From Prevotella dentasini JCM 15908 (GTDB lineage Bacteria > Bacteroidota > Bacteroidia > Bacteroidales > Bacteroidaceae), in assembly GCF_000614065.1 (NCBI RefSeq), contig NZ_BAKG01000005.1:62001-126000 (forward strand): a DNA stretch of 64,000 bases. Reading direction: 5' to 3'. Both the position numbers and the translations under genes were made by a program. Below, in pieces: positions 1 to 7,756 of the stretch. Under the pieces are notes generated by a model. It saw only the letters and a list, made by a program, of their open reading frames with translations, was not told where the DNA came from and did not search any database. Each line of letters begins with the position of its first letter. Position 1 is the stretch's first letter.

Positions 1-309
1 AATATCCCTGCGACGGTAACCATCAACGAGTATGTAGACCTTGCGAAGGTTTACAGCACTCCGCGTAGTGGAGGATACATCAACGGTATGCTCGACACCA
101 TTGCTCGCTATCTCATTGAGACGGGAGCCATGATGAAGCAGATGCCAGAGCCTCGCCAGCGTCGTCCGAGGGAGGTCATGCAAGGTTCGCCACGGTATGG
201 CAATCGTCCTTACAACCGTTCTTACAACCGTCAGCCAATGCGTGGCTATGATGGCCAAGACATAGAAAGAACCGAATTTAAAGTAGAAGATAATACAGAT
301 AAAGAATAA
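1..309 (+). CDS. nusB: Transcription antitermination factor NusB, 3' end
   Basis: The 5' end lies outside the window; the frame is open from base 1. The visible part begins with the conserved NusB C-terminal helices (NEYVDLAKVYSTPRSGGYING, then LDTIARYL) and ends in a basic, Arg/Tyr/Asn-rich tail typical of Bacteroidetes NusB. In the family NusB joins NusE (S10) at boxA RNA to prevent early termination in rRNA operons. The stop overlaps the yajC start, so the two are probably co-transcribed. The identification rests on the NEY.DLAK.YSTPKSG-type motif. Confidence 0.9.
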   Translation, partial: NIPATVTINEYVDLAKVYSTPRSGGYINGMLDTIARYLIETGAMMKQMPEPRQRRPREVMQGSPRYGNRPYNRSYNRQPMRGYDGQDIERTEFKVEDNTDKE

Positions 310-638
310 TGAATACATCAATTTTCCTCGCTGCACAGGCAGCACAGGGCGGAAGCCCATTGCCCATGATACTGATGATGGTTGCCGTCTTCGCTATCAT
401 GTGGTTGTTTATGATTCGTCCACAGCAGAAGAAGCAGAAAGAAATACGCGCTTTCCAAAACTCGCTGACCGAGGGTAGCTCCGTTGTAGTCAGCGGTGGC
501 ATTTATGGTACCGTGAAGCGCATTGACCTTGCTGCCAACAAAGTGGAAGTGGAGATAGCCCGTGGCGTTGTCATCACCGTCAACAAGGGTGCTGTCTTTG
601 CAGATGCAGAGTCTTCGCAGCAGGCGCAGGCTAAATAA
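309..638 (+). CDS. yajC: Preprotein translocase accessory subunit YajC
   Basis: A 109-residue protein with a short N-terminus, one membrane helix at about residues 18-38, then the hallmark cytoplasmic start MIRPQQKKQKE and a small basic/acidic domain with GG..GTV.. repeats. YajC belongs to the SecDF-YajC complex of the inner membrane. The start ATG overlaps the nusB stop by one base, so the start is well set and translational coupling is likely. The order nusB-yajC-ybbR-coaE is usual in Bacteroidales. Confidence 0.95.
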   Translation: MNTSIFLAAQAAQGGSPLPMILMMVAVFAIMWLFMIRPQQKKQKEIRAFQNSLTEGSSVVVSGGIYGTVKRIDLAANKVEVEIARGVVITVNKGAVFADAESSQQAQAK

Positions 639-668
639 ATCAGAAAACGATTTGAGAGCAAACGGATA

Positions 669-1676
669 ATGGTTGGCAAGTCGCTGAACGTTTTCAGTCT
701 ATTCAGGAACTTCTTGTCGCAGATTGTCAACAAGGAGTTTCTGATTTTTTTGTTCTTTCTCGGCTTGAGCGGACTTTTCTGGCTCACGATGGCCCTTGAC
801 GATACCTACGAGAAAGAGTTTACCGTGGATGTCCGGCTGGCAGGCGTACCCAAGAACGTGGTCGTAACCAGCGAGATGGACTCCATGGTGCGATTCGTTG
901 TGCGCGACAAGGGCTACATTATCGGGCTGTATATGTTCCGCGAGCAGTTCCATCCCCTCTTCTTCGACTTTCAGGCATATAGCGACGGCAAGGGGACAGG
1001 AGTGATTTCCTCTGCTGAGGTGCTCAAGATGATTAATCAGCAAACCTACAAGAGTTCTAAGGTAACGGCGGTCAAGTCGGAGAATCTGACCTTTGAATTC
1101 AACTACGGACTTCACAAGCGTGTCCCGGTACGCCTGTTGGGAAGGGTCGTTCCAGAAGACGGCTACTATCTGGCACACGTTCAGTTCACGCCCGACAGCG
1201 TAGATGTCTATGCCTCGAGGAAGGTCTTGGACAGCATACAGCAGGCCTACACGGTGCGGCAGGACATCCGTAATTTCTCTGAAGTAAAGGACCTGCCGGC
1301 CCAACTGCGCAAAATCAGGAATGCCAAGTGTACTCCGGGGCAGGTGAAGATGAGATTGTTTCCCGACGTCCTTACCGAGGAAGAGGTAGAAGTCCCCATC
1401 GAGGCCATCAACGTACCGAAAGACAAGATTCTCAGAACGTTTCCCGGGAAGGTCAGTGTGAAGTTCGTTGTCGGGGCAAGAAGAATGAAATCCATGCCGA
1501 AAAACATTACGACGCGGGAACTTCTTCCCACGGGCTTCCGGGTGATAGTCAACTATAACGAAGTGGCAGAACACAAGTCGGAGAAATGCCACCTCTATGT
1601 AACGGGAACTCCGTTGGGAGTCCGCAACGCCCGTCCATCCGTCGAGCACGTCGACTATCTGATAGAGCAGAAATGA
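669..1676 (+). CDS. YbbR-like domain protein
   Basis: 335 residues. An N-terminal cytoplasmic stretch is followed by a membrane helix at about residues 24-43 (FLIFLFFLGLSGLFWLTMAL) and then a periplasmic region of repeated beta-rich YbbR-like units, for example VPVRLLGRVVPEDGYYL and VEVPIEAINVPKD. In Firmicutes the YbbR protein CdaR modulates a diadenylate cyclase; no such partner is visible here, so the role is unknown. The last 4 bases overlap coaE (ATGA), which implies translational coupling in the nusB operon. Confidence 0.85.
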   Translation: MVGKSLNVFSLFRNFLSQIVNKEFLIFLFFLGLSGLFWLTMALDDTYEKEFTVDVRLAGVPKNVVVTSEMDSMVRFVVRDKGYIIGLYMFREQFHPLFFDFQAYSDGKGTGVISSAEVLKMINQQTYKSSKVTAVKSENLTFEFNYGLHKRVPVRLLGRVVPEDGYYLAHVQFTPDSVDVYASRKVLDSIQQAYTVRQDIRNFSEVKDLPAQLRKIRNAKCTPGQVKMRLFPDVLTEEEVEVPIEAINVPKDKILRTFPGKVSVKFVVGARRMKSMPKNITTRELLPTGFRVIVNYNEVAEHKSEKCHLYVTGTPLGVRNARPSVEHVDYLIEQK

Positions 1677-2242
1677 AAATAGCCATTACGGGAGGCATCG
1701 GCAGCGGCAAGTCGTTTGTGTGCCAATGTCTTCACAGACACGGTATAGAAGTCTACGATTGCGATACGGCTGCCAAGCGGCTGATGCGCTCGTCGGCCGA
1801 GCTGCAGCAACAGCTGAAGGAACTGGTCGGGGAGGCGGTCTGTCGGGACGGAATACTCCAAAAAGCCGTTCTGGCAAAGTTCCTTCTCGCCAGCGATGCC
1901 CACGTGCAGGCCGTCAACAGCATCGTCCATCCTGCTGTGGCACGCGACTTTGAGCAGAGCGGACTTGACTGGATAGAGACTGCCATCCTCTTCGACAGCG
2001 GCTTCCACCGTCGTATATATATAGATAAGGTGGTATGTGTGTCTGCCCCCATCGAGGTGCGCATTAGCCGAATCATGGAGCGCGACCACATTACCCGTCA
2101 GCAGGCGATGGGCTGGATAGCCAAGCAACTGCCTCAAGACGAGGTTCTCGCCCTGAGCGACTACGAGATTGTAAACGACGGGCAACGCGATGTAGACAGG
2201 CAGGTAGCCCGTCTTCTCAGTGAAATACAGAACAGGAAATAA
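1673..2242 (+). CDS. coaE: Dephospho-CoA kinase
   Basis: 189 residues. It carries out the last step of coenzyme A synthesis, phosphorylating the 3'-hydroxyl of dephospho-CoA with ATP in the cytoplasm. The P-loop GGIGSGKS is at residues 6-13, followed by the substrate motif DCDTAAKRLM and the family motif IVHPAVARDF. A longer in-frame start exists about 30 codons upstream inside ybbR, but MKIAITGGIGSGKS is the normal family N-terminus and overlaps the ybbR stop as ATGA. Full length for the family. Confidence 0.95.
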   Translation: MKIAITGGIGSGKSFVCQCLHRHGIEVYDCDTAAKRLMRSSAELQQQLKELVGEAVCRDGILQKAVLAKFLLASDAHVQAVNSIVHPAVARDFEQSGLDWIETAILFDSGFHRRIYIDKVVCVSAPIEVRISRIMERDHITRQQAMGWIAKQLPQDEVLALSDYEIVNDGQRDVDRQVARLLSEIQNRK

Positions 2243-2274
2243 TAACGAACAAACAAAATAACAAACAAGAAACC

Positions 2275-2742
2275 ATGTTACAGACAATTCTTTCTATTGC
2301 AGGCAAGCCCGGACTGTATAAACTTGTAAGCCGGGCTAAAATGAGTCTCATCGTAGAGGCACTGGACGAAACACACAAGCGTCAGCCTGCCTTTGCATCA
2401 GACCGCGTTACCAGTCTTGCCGACATAGCAATGTTTACCGATACGGAAGACGTACCTCTCTGGCAGGTACTTGAGAACGTCGGCAAGAAAGAGGACTACA
2501 AGGCGGCTTCCATCAACTGGCGCAAGGCTTCGGCCAATGAGTTGCAGGAATACTTTGGCGAAGTTCTCCCCAACTTCGACCGCGACCGCGTCCACAACAG
2601 CGACATTAAGAAGCTCCTTCAGTGGTACAATATTCTCATCGCATCAGGCATAACCAACTTCGAGGAGGCTTTGAAGCCGACCGAGGGCGACAATATCGAC
2701 GACAGAATAGAGGCTGCCGACACTGCCGAAGAGGAAGCATAG
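2275..2742 (+). CDS. DUF5606 family protein
   Basis: A 155-residue cytoplasmic protein with no signal peptide. It matches the conserved Bacteroidetes DUF5606 pattern: it begins MLQTILSIAGKPGLYKLVS and contains PLWQVL..., a W-K-A helix and LQWYNIL near the C-terminus, then an acidic tail. It lies 32 bp after coaE and ends at a strong hairpin, so it is probably the last gene of the nusB-coaE operon. No biochemical function is known to me; the fixed neighbourhood suggests a housekeeping role. Confidence 0.85.
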   Translation: MLQTILSIAGKPGLYKLVSRAKMSLIVEALDETHKRQPAFASDRVTSLADIAMFTDTEDVPLWQVLENVGKKEDYKAASINWRKASANELQEYFGEVLPNFDRDRVHNSDIKKLLQWYNILIASGITNFEEALKPTEGDNIDDRIEAADTAEEEA

Positions 2743-2817
2743 TTCCGTAAGAGGCGGTCAGCAGGCGTTGCAGCAGTTACATTCCATCCCCTTCTTTCGC
2801 CTGTGCCGTTTATTTGG

Positions 2818-2864
2818 TAAACTACTCTCCCAAGACTTCCTGCAAGTCTTGGGGAGAGTTTGTT
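2818..2864. terminator. Bidirectional intrinsic terminator
   Basis: ACTCTCCCAAGACTT pairs with AAGTCTTGGGGAGAGT across a 5-base loop, with A-rich sequence on the left and T-rich (TTTGTTTTG) on the right. It sits between the convergent DUF5606 gene and the Crp/Fnr gene and can serve both. Confidence 0.85.
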
Positions 2865-2868
2865 TTGT

Positions 2869-3540
2869 CTATGGTCTCATTTTCTTTCCGTCTACAATCG
2901 TAATCTTCTTGCCCTCAATCTTCAGTGCGCCCTCTTTCTCAAACTCAGAAAGCACGCGCAGCAGCGAGAACTTCTGTATGCCGAACGAGTCGGCTATCTC
3001 CTGTCTCGACCGTTTCAGGTGAATCTCGTTGCTGCCCTGTTCGCCTGCCAGCTTCATGAGCATGTATGCCACCTTCTCCCGGACCGTGAAGAGACTCAAG
3101 ACCTTCATCTTATGCGTCAGGAAGACGTCTATGTCCGACAGAGTACGGATAAAATTCATGCGCAGATGCTCATCGTTGTCTATCAGCGTCTTCAGTTCCG
3201 GCGGCATCATCCGCAGCAGCTCCACCTCCCCGTCGGTCTCCACGCTCACGGGCAGGCTCGTGTCCTTGGCAAAGATAAATGCCGGTGCAACGATGTTTCC
3301 CTCGCGCAGCCGGCTCACCTCCACCTGTTTGCCCGACAGGGAGGCCATGCGGCAAATCAGCGAACCCTTCACCACGATGTCGACATATCGGCAGGGCATC
3401 CCGGCAAGGGCATAGACCTCGTGCGAAGGCAGACTGACAACCTTGCATCTTGTGTTGCCGAGGCTCATGGCTATTTCCATCGAACTCATTCCGGCAAATA
3501 GCGGACAGGCTCCCAAGGCCCTGATAATCTTCTCTTCCAT
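2869..3540 (-). CDS. Crp/Fnr family transcription regulator
   Basis: 223 residues from the chosen ATG. A cyclic-nucleotide-binding-like jelly roll fills roughly residues 10-120, followed by the long dimer helix (NFIRTLSDIDVFLTHKMKVL) and a winged helix with recognition segment RQEIADSFGIQKFSLLRVL. There is no cysteine cluster of the FNR type, so a haem or nucleotide ligand is as likely as an Fe-S centre. The upstream TTG start (3570) is less likely because a promoter lies just before the ATG. The window also holds TTGA-N6-TCAA boxes at 47994-48093, the kind of site this family binds; a link between them is only a guess. Confidence 0.85.
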   Translation of the reverse strand: MEEKIIRALGACPLFAGMSSMEIAMSLGNTRCKVVSLPSHEVYALAGMPCRYVDIVVKGSLICRMASLSGKQVEVSRLREGNIVAPAFIFAKDTSLPVSVETDGEVELLRMMPPELKTLIDNDEHLRMNFIRTLSDIDVFLTHKMKVLSLFTVREKVAYMLMKLAGEQGSNEIHLKRSRQEIADSFGIQKFSLLRVLSEFEKEGALKIEGKKITIVDGKKMRP

Positions 3541-3545
3541 GTATG

Positions 3546-3575
3546 CAAATGTACTGAAAATCTCGTACAAATCAA
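3546..3575 (-). promoter_or_regulatory. Promoter of the Crp/Fnr gene
   Basis: On the minus strand TTG (3575-3573), 19 nt, then TACATTTG (3553-3546). Transcription would start almost at the ATG (3540), so the mRNA may be leaderless. Confidence 0.55.
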
Positions 3576-3617
3576 GGCATTAACGATATTTAAGCCGTCG
3601 AAGGCACAAATGTTGCC

Positions 3618-3646
3618 TTGCGAATGAGCAGAAAAGGGTAGCTTTG
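3618..3646 (+). promoter_or_regulatory. Promoter upstream of the DUF488 gene
   Basis: TTG (3618-3620), 18 nt, then TAGCTTTG (3639-3646). The fit to the Bacteroidetes consensus is good apart from slightly short spacing. It leaves a leader of about 145 nt before the DUF488 start. Confidence 0.5.
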
Positions 3647-3795
3647 CACCAAAATAAAAACATTCAAGGAAAACCGGAACAATCAGAGAGGGCGGCTGTC
3701 CGTCTTACCTTCAGCTGTTCCTGCTGCCGCCCGTTTTCGCCTGTCTGTCTGCACATTCTGTGTTTCGGGGCAATTAGGGAGGCCTATTGCGCACA

Positions 3796-4158
3796 ATGAT
3801 GATGACCATTAGGATAAAAAGAGCCTACGCCCCGGCCGATGCCGGCGACGGATTCCGTGTTCTCGTTGACCGTCTCTGGCCACGGGGACTCGGTAAGGAA
3901 AAGGCGAGGATAGACCTCTGGGAGAAACGGGTCGCCCCGAGTAGAGAATTGAGAAAATGGTTCGGGCATGCTCCCGGGCGGTTTCCGAAGTTTGCCGAAC
4001 GCTATCGGGCGGAGCTGGCAGCCAATGCCGCTTACCCGGACTTTCTTGCGCAGGTCTGTCGGCACGAAGTGGTTACGCTCGTCTACGCTGCCCACGACGA
4101 GGAGCACAACAATGCAGTGGTGCTTCGGGATAGTCTCCTGTCTGCTACTGCGGAATAA
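3796..4158 (+). CDS. DUF488 (YeaO-like) family protein
   Basis: 120 residues. It matches the YeaO/DUF488 pattern: MTIRIKRAY near the start, the signature VDRLWPRGLGKEKA, then WEKRVAPSRELRKWFGH and a final VTLVYAAHDEEHNNA. It is a single small cytoplasmic domain without membrane segments. Three ATG codons in a row (3796, 3799, 3802) are possible starts; a TTG at 3787 is less likely. The function of the family is unsettled. It stands alone with its own promoter. Confidence 0.8.
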   Translation: MMMTIRIKRAYAPADAGDGFRVLVDRLWPRGLGKEKARIDLWEKRVAPSRELRKWFGHAPGRFPKFAERYRAELAANAAYPDFLAQVCRHEVVTLVYAAHDEEHNNAVVLRDSLLSATAE

Positions 4159-4273
4159 CCCTTTGGCAAGTGGGGTGCAACCTTATGGGTGCATCTCTCC
4201 TTGCAGGTGCTCCGGCTCTTTTCCTCAGCGGGTCTGTGCACCCTTGCCGTAAGTGGAGTTGGATGCCCGGGAG

Positions 4274-4304
4274 TGTCAAATTGGCAGATGTTGATGTCAA
4301 ATTG
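4274..4304 (+). promoter_or_regulatory. Direct repeat upstream of hsp20
   Basis: TGTCAAATTG occurs twice (4274-4283 and 4295-4304), 21 bp apart, about 85 bp before the hsp20 start. The two-turn spacing on one face of the helix suits a regulator site. No clear TAnnTTTG box is seen directly downstream. Confidence 0.35.
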
Positions 4305-4386
4305 TCTTATTTTTACCCTTGGTATGCAACTTGCACTACTCTTGGTGTAAACATTAAGAACCAATTAAATATAGGAGATTAAGACT

Positions 4387-4794
4387 ATGTACAGAAATTC
4401 TTGGTTACCGGAAGTGTTCAACGACTTCTTCTATAACAACAATATGCCCCGGGCAAATGCAACCGCTCCTGCCATCAACGTACTGGAGACGGCTACCGAA
4501 TACACCGTAGAGTTGGCTGCACCGGGACTTAGCAAGGAAGATTTTGTGGTAAACATCGACAACGATGGCGACCTGACCATCAAGATGGAAAAGAAGGAGG
4601 AGACCAAAGATCAGGCTGCACACTATCTCCGCCGCGAGTTCTCGTATAGCAAATATGAGCAGACGCTCATCTTGCCGGACGATGTCGACAAGGAGAAGAT
4701 TGGTGCACGCATGAGCGATGGCGTACTGACGGTCTCGCTGCCGAAGGTACAGCAGAATGTGCAGAAGATAGCCCGGCAGATTGAGGTGGGATAA
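4387..4794 (+). CDS. Hsp20/alpha-crystallin small heat shock protein
   Basis: 135 residues. A short N-terminal arm (residues 1-30) precedes the alpha-crystallin domain (about 31-120) with the family motifs ELAAPGLSKEDF, LRREFSYSKYEQTLILP and ADGVLTVSLPK-like MSDGVLTVSLPK, and a short C-terminal tail. It is an ATP-independent holdase that keeps unfolding proteins soluble. It is transcribed alone, between a 228-bp upstream region and a terminator. The I-x-I tail motif is not obvious. Confidence 0.93.
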   Translation: MYRNSWLPEVFNDFFYNNNMPRANATAPAINVLETATEYTVELAAPGLSKEDFVVNIDNDGDLTIKMEKKEETKDQAAHYLRREFSYSKYEQTLILPDDVDKEKIGARMSDGVLTVSLPKVQQNVQKIARQIEVG

Positions 4795-4883
4795 CCCCCG
4801 TCCGTTGACGGAGCTGTCAGAGAGCGAAAGCAACGTAATAGACGTTTTAATGATGTAGTTTAGTGTAATAGTTAGAATTGTTG

Positions 4884-4917
4884 AGTCCTCGGATATGCGA
4901 ATGTCCGGGGACTTTCT
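4884..4917 (+). terminator. Terminator after hsp20
   Basis: AGTCCTCGGATAT and ATGTCCGGGGACT form a stem around a 4-base loop, followed by TTCTCTTTTCTT. Confidence 0.8.
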
Positions 4918-5036
4918 CTTTTCTTCTGTCAGGAGGGACGATGCCGTTCGGAGATTCGGGAGACAGAGGCGGGAAGTGCCTGCCGTCCGTTGCGGAGGGT
5001 CATAGAACTGTTCCGGCCTTGCCGCAAAGCCCCTTT

Positions 5037-5090
5037 GACACGATGAAACGGGCACTTTCGCATCGCGAAAGTGCCCGTTTCGTTGTGTCG
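5037..5090. repeat. Dispersed 23-bp-type repeat, copy a (2 units)
   Basis: A nearly perfect dyad: AAACGGGCACTTTCGC, ATC, GCGAAAGTGCCCGTTT, flanked by GACAC and TGTCG. It is two inverted units of the GCGAAAGTGCCGCTTTCGC-like family also seen near 17.2, 27.4, 48.8 and 53.8 kb. The rest of 4918-5211 shows nothing else. Confidence 0.75.
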
Positions 5091-5211
5091 TTTGTAATGT
5101 GTTGGGAGACAATATGTTATGGTCGTCGTCGGGAAGGCATTGTCGTGAGTTCACTTCCGCCTCTCGTCCATTCTTCGGAGCGGTGCAGGAGGCTCGCCCT
5201 TGCTTCCTGTT

Positions 5212-6214
5212 CTATTCTTTTTCATCCTTTGCCTTCCTCACGTTCTCGGCCGATTGGGCGAGCATTTTCTTCAGGAAGCTGTCGCTGACGAGCTGCGACA
5301 AGCGGTTGATTTCGTCTACGACGAGTTTGCGTTCGTCGGCATCGAGCCGGCCGGCATGCTTGCAGAGGTCGTAGATGGTGGAGACGTAGTACGACGTACT
5401 GTTGTTGTTGGGATGTTTCTCTATCAGCCGCCGCATGGAGTTGAACTGCGACAGCCACGTCGGGCCGTACATTTCGTCGGGCGAGACGAAGCGGCCGTCG
5501 ATGTTGTAGAGCGTTTGTCCGTTCCTGACAAGGCTGTCTATCTGTTCCAACTGCCATCCGGTGCTCTTCTCAAACTCTTTCTTCGCCTTGTTGATGTCTT
5601 CCAGCGAGCCTAATTTCCCGATGTTCTGGTATACGGTTCCCCTGTGTTTCTTGTCGAAGTATAGGGAAGGGAAAGAGAAGTGCCCGAAGGTCTCGTTCCT
5701 TGTTTCCCGTCTGCCGGTCGGCCGCACGGAGTAGGAGGTGGTCAGACGTCCCTTCACATAATTGTCGGAAGAGCCGTGGTCGTTGTCCCATTCTATGGCG
5801 TAGGCGTATCGGTAAGTGGAGTCGGCAGGGTCGGCAAAGCACATGAGGGTGCTGTTGTCGTATTTCTCGCCCACGATGACCATAGGATAGTTGGTGAGAG
5901 TGAGGCTGGCAATGCCCTTGTGGTCGCCGTCGGTCTGGCGGATGACGTTGTATGCCTCGTTCTCGTCTTTGCTGAAGGCATCCAGAATGGGCTGTATGCG
6001 CTGCGTGTCCTTCCCTTTGAGGGTGAAGGTGTAGGTAGACAGGTAGTTGTCGAACTTCCTTTTCCCGGCAGCTTCGCCTTGATTTCGTTGGTGCTGACCT
6101 TGTTTTCCTTGATAAACTGCTTGAAGCTTTCTCCAGCTGGGTCTGTGCGGAGGAGGCCGTCGGCATGGCTGCCATCATCAGGCAGGCCAGTGCGGTTGCT
6201 GAATTTTTTTTCAT
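5212..6214 (-). CDS. Secreted protein of an ECF sigma operon (two frame breaks)
   Basis: About 334 residues when rejoined. It starts ATG at 6214, overlapping the previous gene as ATGA, with signal peptide MKKNSATALACLMMAAMPTASSAQ. The frame then breaks near 6126-6131 and again near 6058-6064 (an AAAA run). Adding one base at each gives a continuous protein through ESFKQFIKEN..., KRKFDNYLSTYTFTLKGKD and on to the end. Both breaks look like missing bases. I do not recognise the family. Its place behind a sigma factor and its membrane partner suggests an envelope protein made under the control of that sigma factor. It might also be a true pseudogene. Confidence 0.6.
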
Positions 6215-7019
6215 AGTTCAATGATGTTTGTGAGTTCTGTATTCTGTGTTGTGTATCCGATGCTTCCGTCTTCGTAGTAAACTATCTGATAGCCGTGTGC
6301 CTGAATGGCGGATATGGCAGTCTCGGTCTGTGCCATGGCTATCTCTCTGGCGGCTTCGCGGTATTGGCGTTCGATGAACAGGAGTGTCGAATTCTCTGTT
6401 TTGCGGCGTGTGGGCTGCGATGGCTGTATGTCGGCCGATGGGGAGGCCGTGCCCGGCTGTGTCTTGTCTGCCTTTGCCGTGGCGTGGGCGGTGGCTGCCG
6501 TGGACGGTGGTGCCGTTCGGCTTGTCTGCTGCCTCGTTTCGGTATGGACGGTGGGAAGGGTGGTGCGTATGGCTGTCGTGCTGTCGGGGGATGGAGGCGG
6601 ACATGCCGCTTGACTGCTTTCACATCGCAGTGTGTTCTCCGGGGTGTCCTGTCCGTTTGTCTCCGGCTTTGTGGTGGTGGGAATCGAATTGTCGGACAGG
6701 ACGGCAGTCTCCATCAGGCTGTCGTGCAGCAGGAGAGCTGATAATCCTATGGCAAGTAGGGCGACGGCTGCCGCAGCCCAATAGCGTCGCCGGCTTTTCG
6801 TTCCCGTGCCGGCGGTTGTGCGTGCCGATGGCCGGGGGGCAGCGTCGTCCATGCCCCGGTCGAAGTAAGCGAACATCTCGCGATAGTCCTCCCATTCTTC
6901 GGGAATGTCGTCGGAAGACTGAAAAAGTCTGCCAGCAAGCGTTCTTCGTCGAGTGTTGTCTGCCCGTCCATGAATCGGTCGAGCAGCGTCTGTATGGTGT
7001 TGCGTGGGTAGGTTGTCAT
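6211..7019 (-). CDS. Anti-sigma-like single-pass membrane protein (one frame break)
   Basis: About 269 residues. The start MTTYPRNTIQTLLDRFMDGQ overlaps the sigma gene stop as ATGA. The cytoplasmic N-terminus has the FMDGQTTLDEERLLADFF pattern common in Bacteroidetes partners of ECF sigma factors. One membrane helix (YWAAAAVALLAIGLSALLL) follows, then a low-complexity Pro/Thr/Ser-rich periplasmic stretch and a C-terminal helix (IERQYREAAREIAMAQTE). The frame breaks at the A5 run 6922-6926; one more A restores ...ADFFQSSDDIPEEWEDYREM. The anti-sigma role is inferred from position and topology. Confidence 0.7.
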
Positions 7020-7519
7020 TTTCGGTTCCTCCTTTTTATTTCTTCCAGTAGTTGTCGTCGCGCCTTGGAGAGCAGGGTGCTGACCGACGGGATGGTGATG
7101 CCGAGTATGTGGGCTATCTCCTGTATCGGGCGGTGCTCCGTCTGCCGCATGTAGAGTATGGCGTGCTCCGTTGTCGGCAGTCGGCCGAGCCTTTCTGCGA
7201 GCCATTGCTCGTCTTCGCGCTCTTCGAGCAGGCTTTCGGGGTTTCCGTATGCGGCCGTCTGTTGTTTCTGCATGGCTTTGTCCAATGGTATGCTGCGCTG
7301 CCGCCGGTGTGCGTTCAGGAGCATGTTGTGGGCCATTCTGGCGGTAACGGCCTTCAGGGAGTGGAATCTGCCGAGGCTGCCGCGTAGCTGCCATAGCCGC
7401 AGCATCACATCCTGTGCGATGTCTTCGGCCTCTTCGGCTGACGCTCCCATCCTGAAGCAGACGCTTAGTGAGGTCTGCCGTAGGACGGGGGCAAGTTGGG
7501 CAAATTCGTTTTCTTCCAT
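7016..7519 (-). CDS. ECF-type RNA polymerase sigma factor
   Basis: 167 residues, the usual ECF length. Region 2 is at about residues 10-75 (ASAEEAEDIAQDVMLRLWQ) and region 4 at about 105-160 (LPTTEHAILYMRQTEHRPIQEIAHILGI, then SVSTLLSKARRQLLEEI). It directs RNA polymerase to a small regulon. It is the first of three genes joined by 4-bp ATGA overlaps (sigma, anti-sigma-like membrane protein, secreted protein), a layout that suggests an envelope signal. Confidence 0.93.
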   Translation of the reverse strand: MEENEFAQLAPVLRQTSLSVCFRMGASAEEAEDIAQDVMLRLWQLRGSLGRFHSLKAVTARMAHNMLLNAHRRQRSIPLDKAMQKQQTAAYGNPESLLEEREDEQWLAERLGRLPTTEHAILYMRQTEHRPIQEIAHILGITIPSVSTLLSKARRQLLEEIKRRNRK

Positions 7520-7756
7520 GCTCGGTGGTGGACTGTTTCGCTATTAAGACAAGTAAGAGGGCAAATGTTCAATCGGTATTAACGTTATTTAAGAAGAAAA
7601 GCATTATGCAGGCAAAGCCGTACTTCTGCAGGGCAGGGGCTGTGTTCCCATGCTCTGTCGAAGTATGGCCTGTAGTCAGGTACTTATATTTGGGTTGTTG
7701 TTGGCACTTCGGGCTGTTCTGTCCCGTTTTTCTCTCTTTTGTGCGATGACGGAAGG

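Noticed and set aside
699-1649. 316-codon minus-strand ORF opposite the YbbR gene
   Set aside because: Shadow frame; the plus strand fits a conserved operon with overlapping genes.
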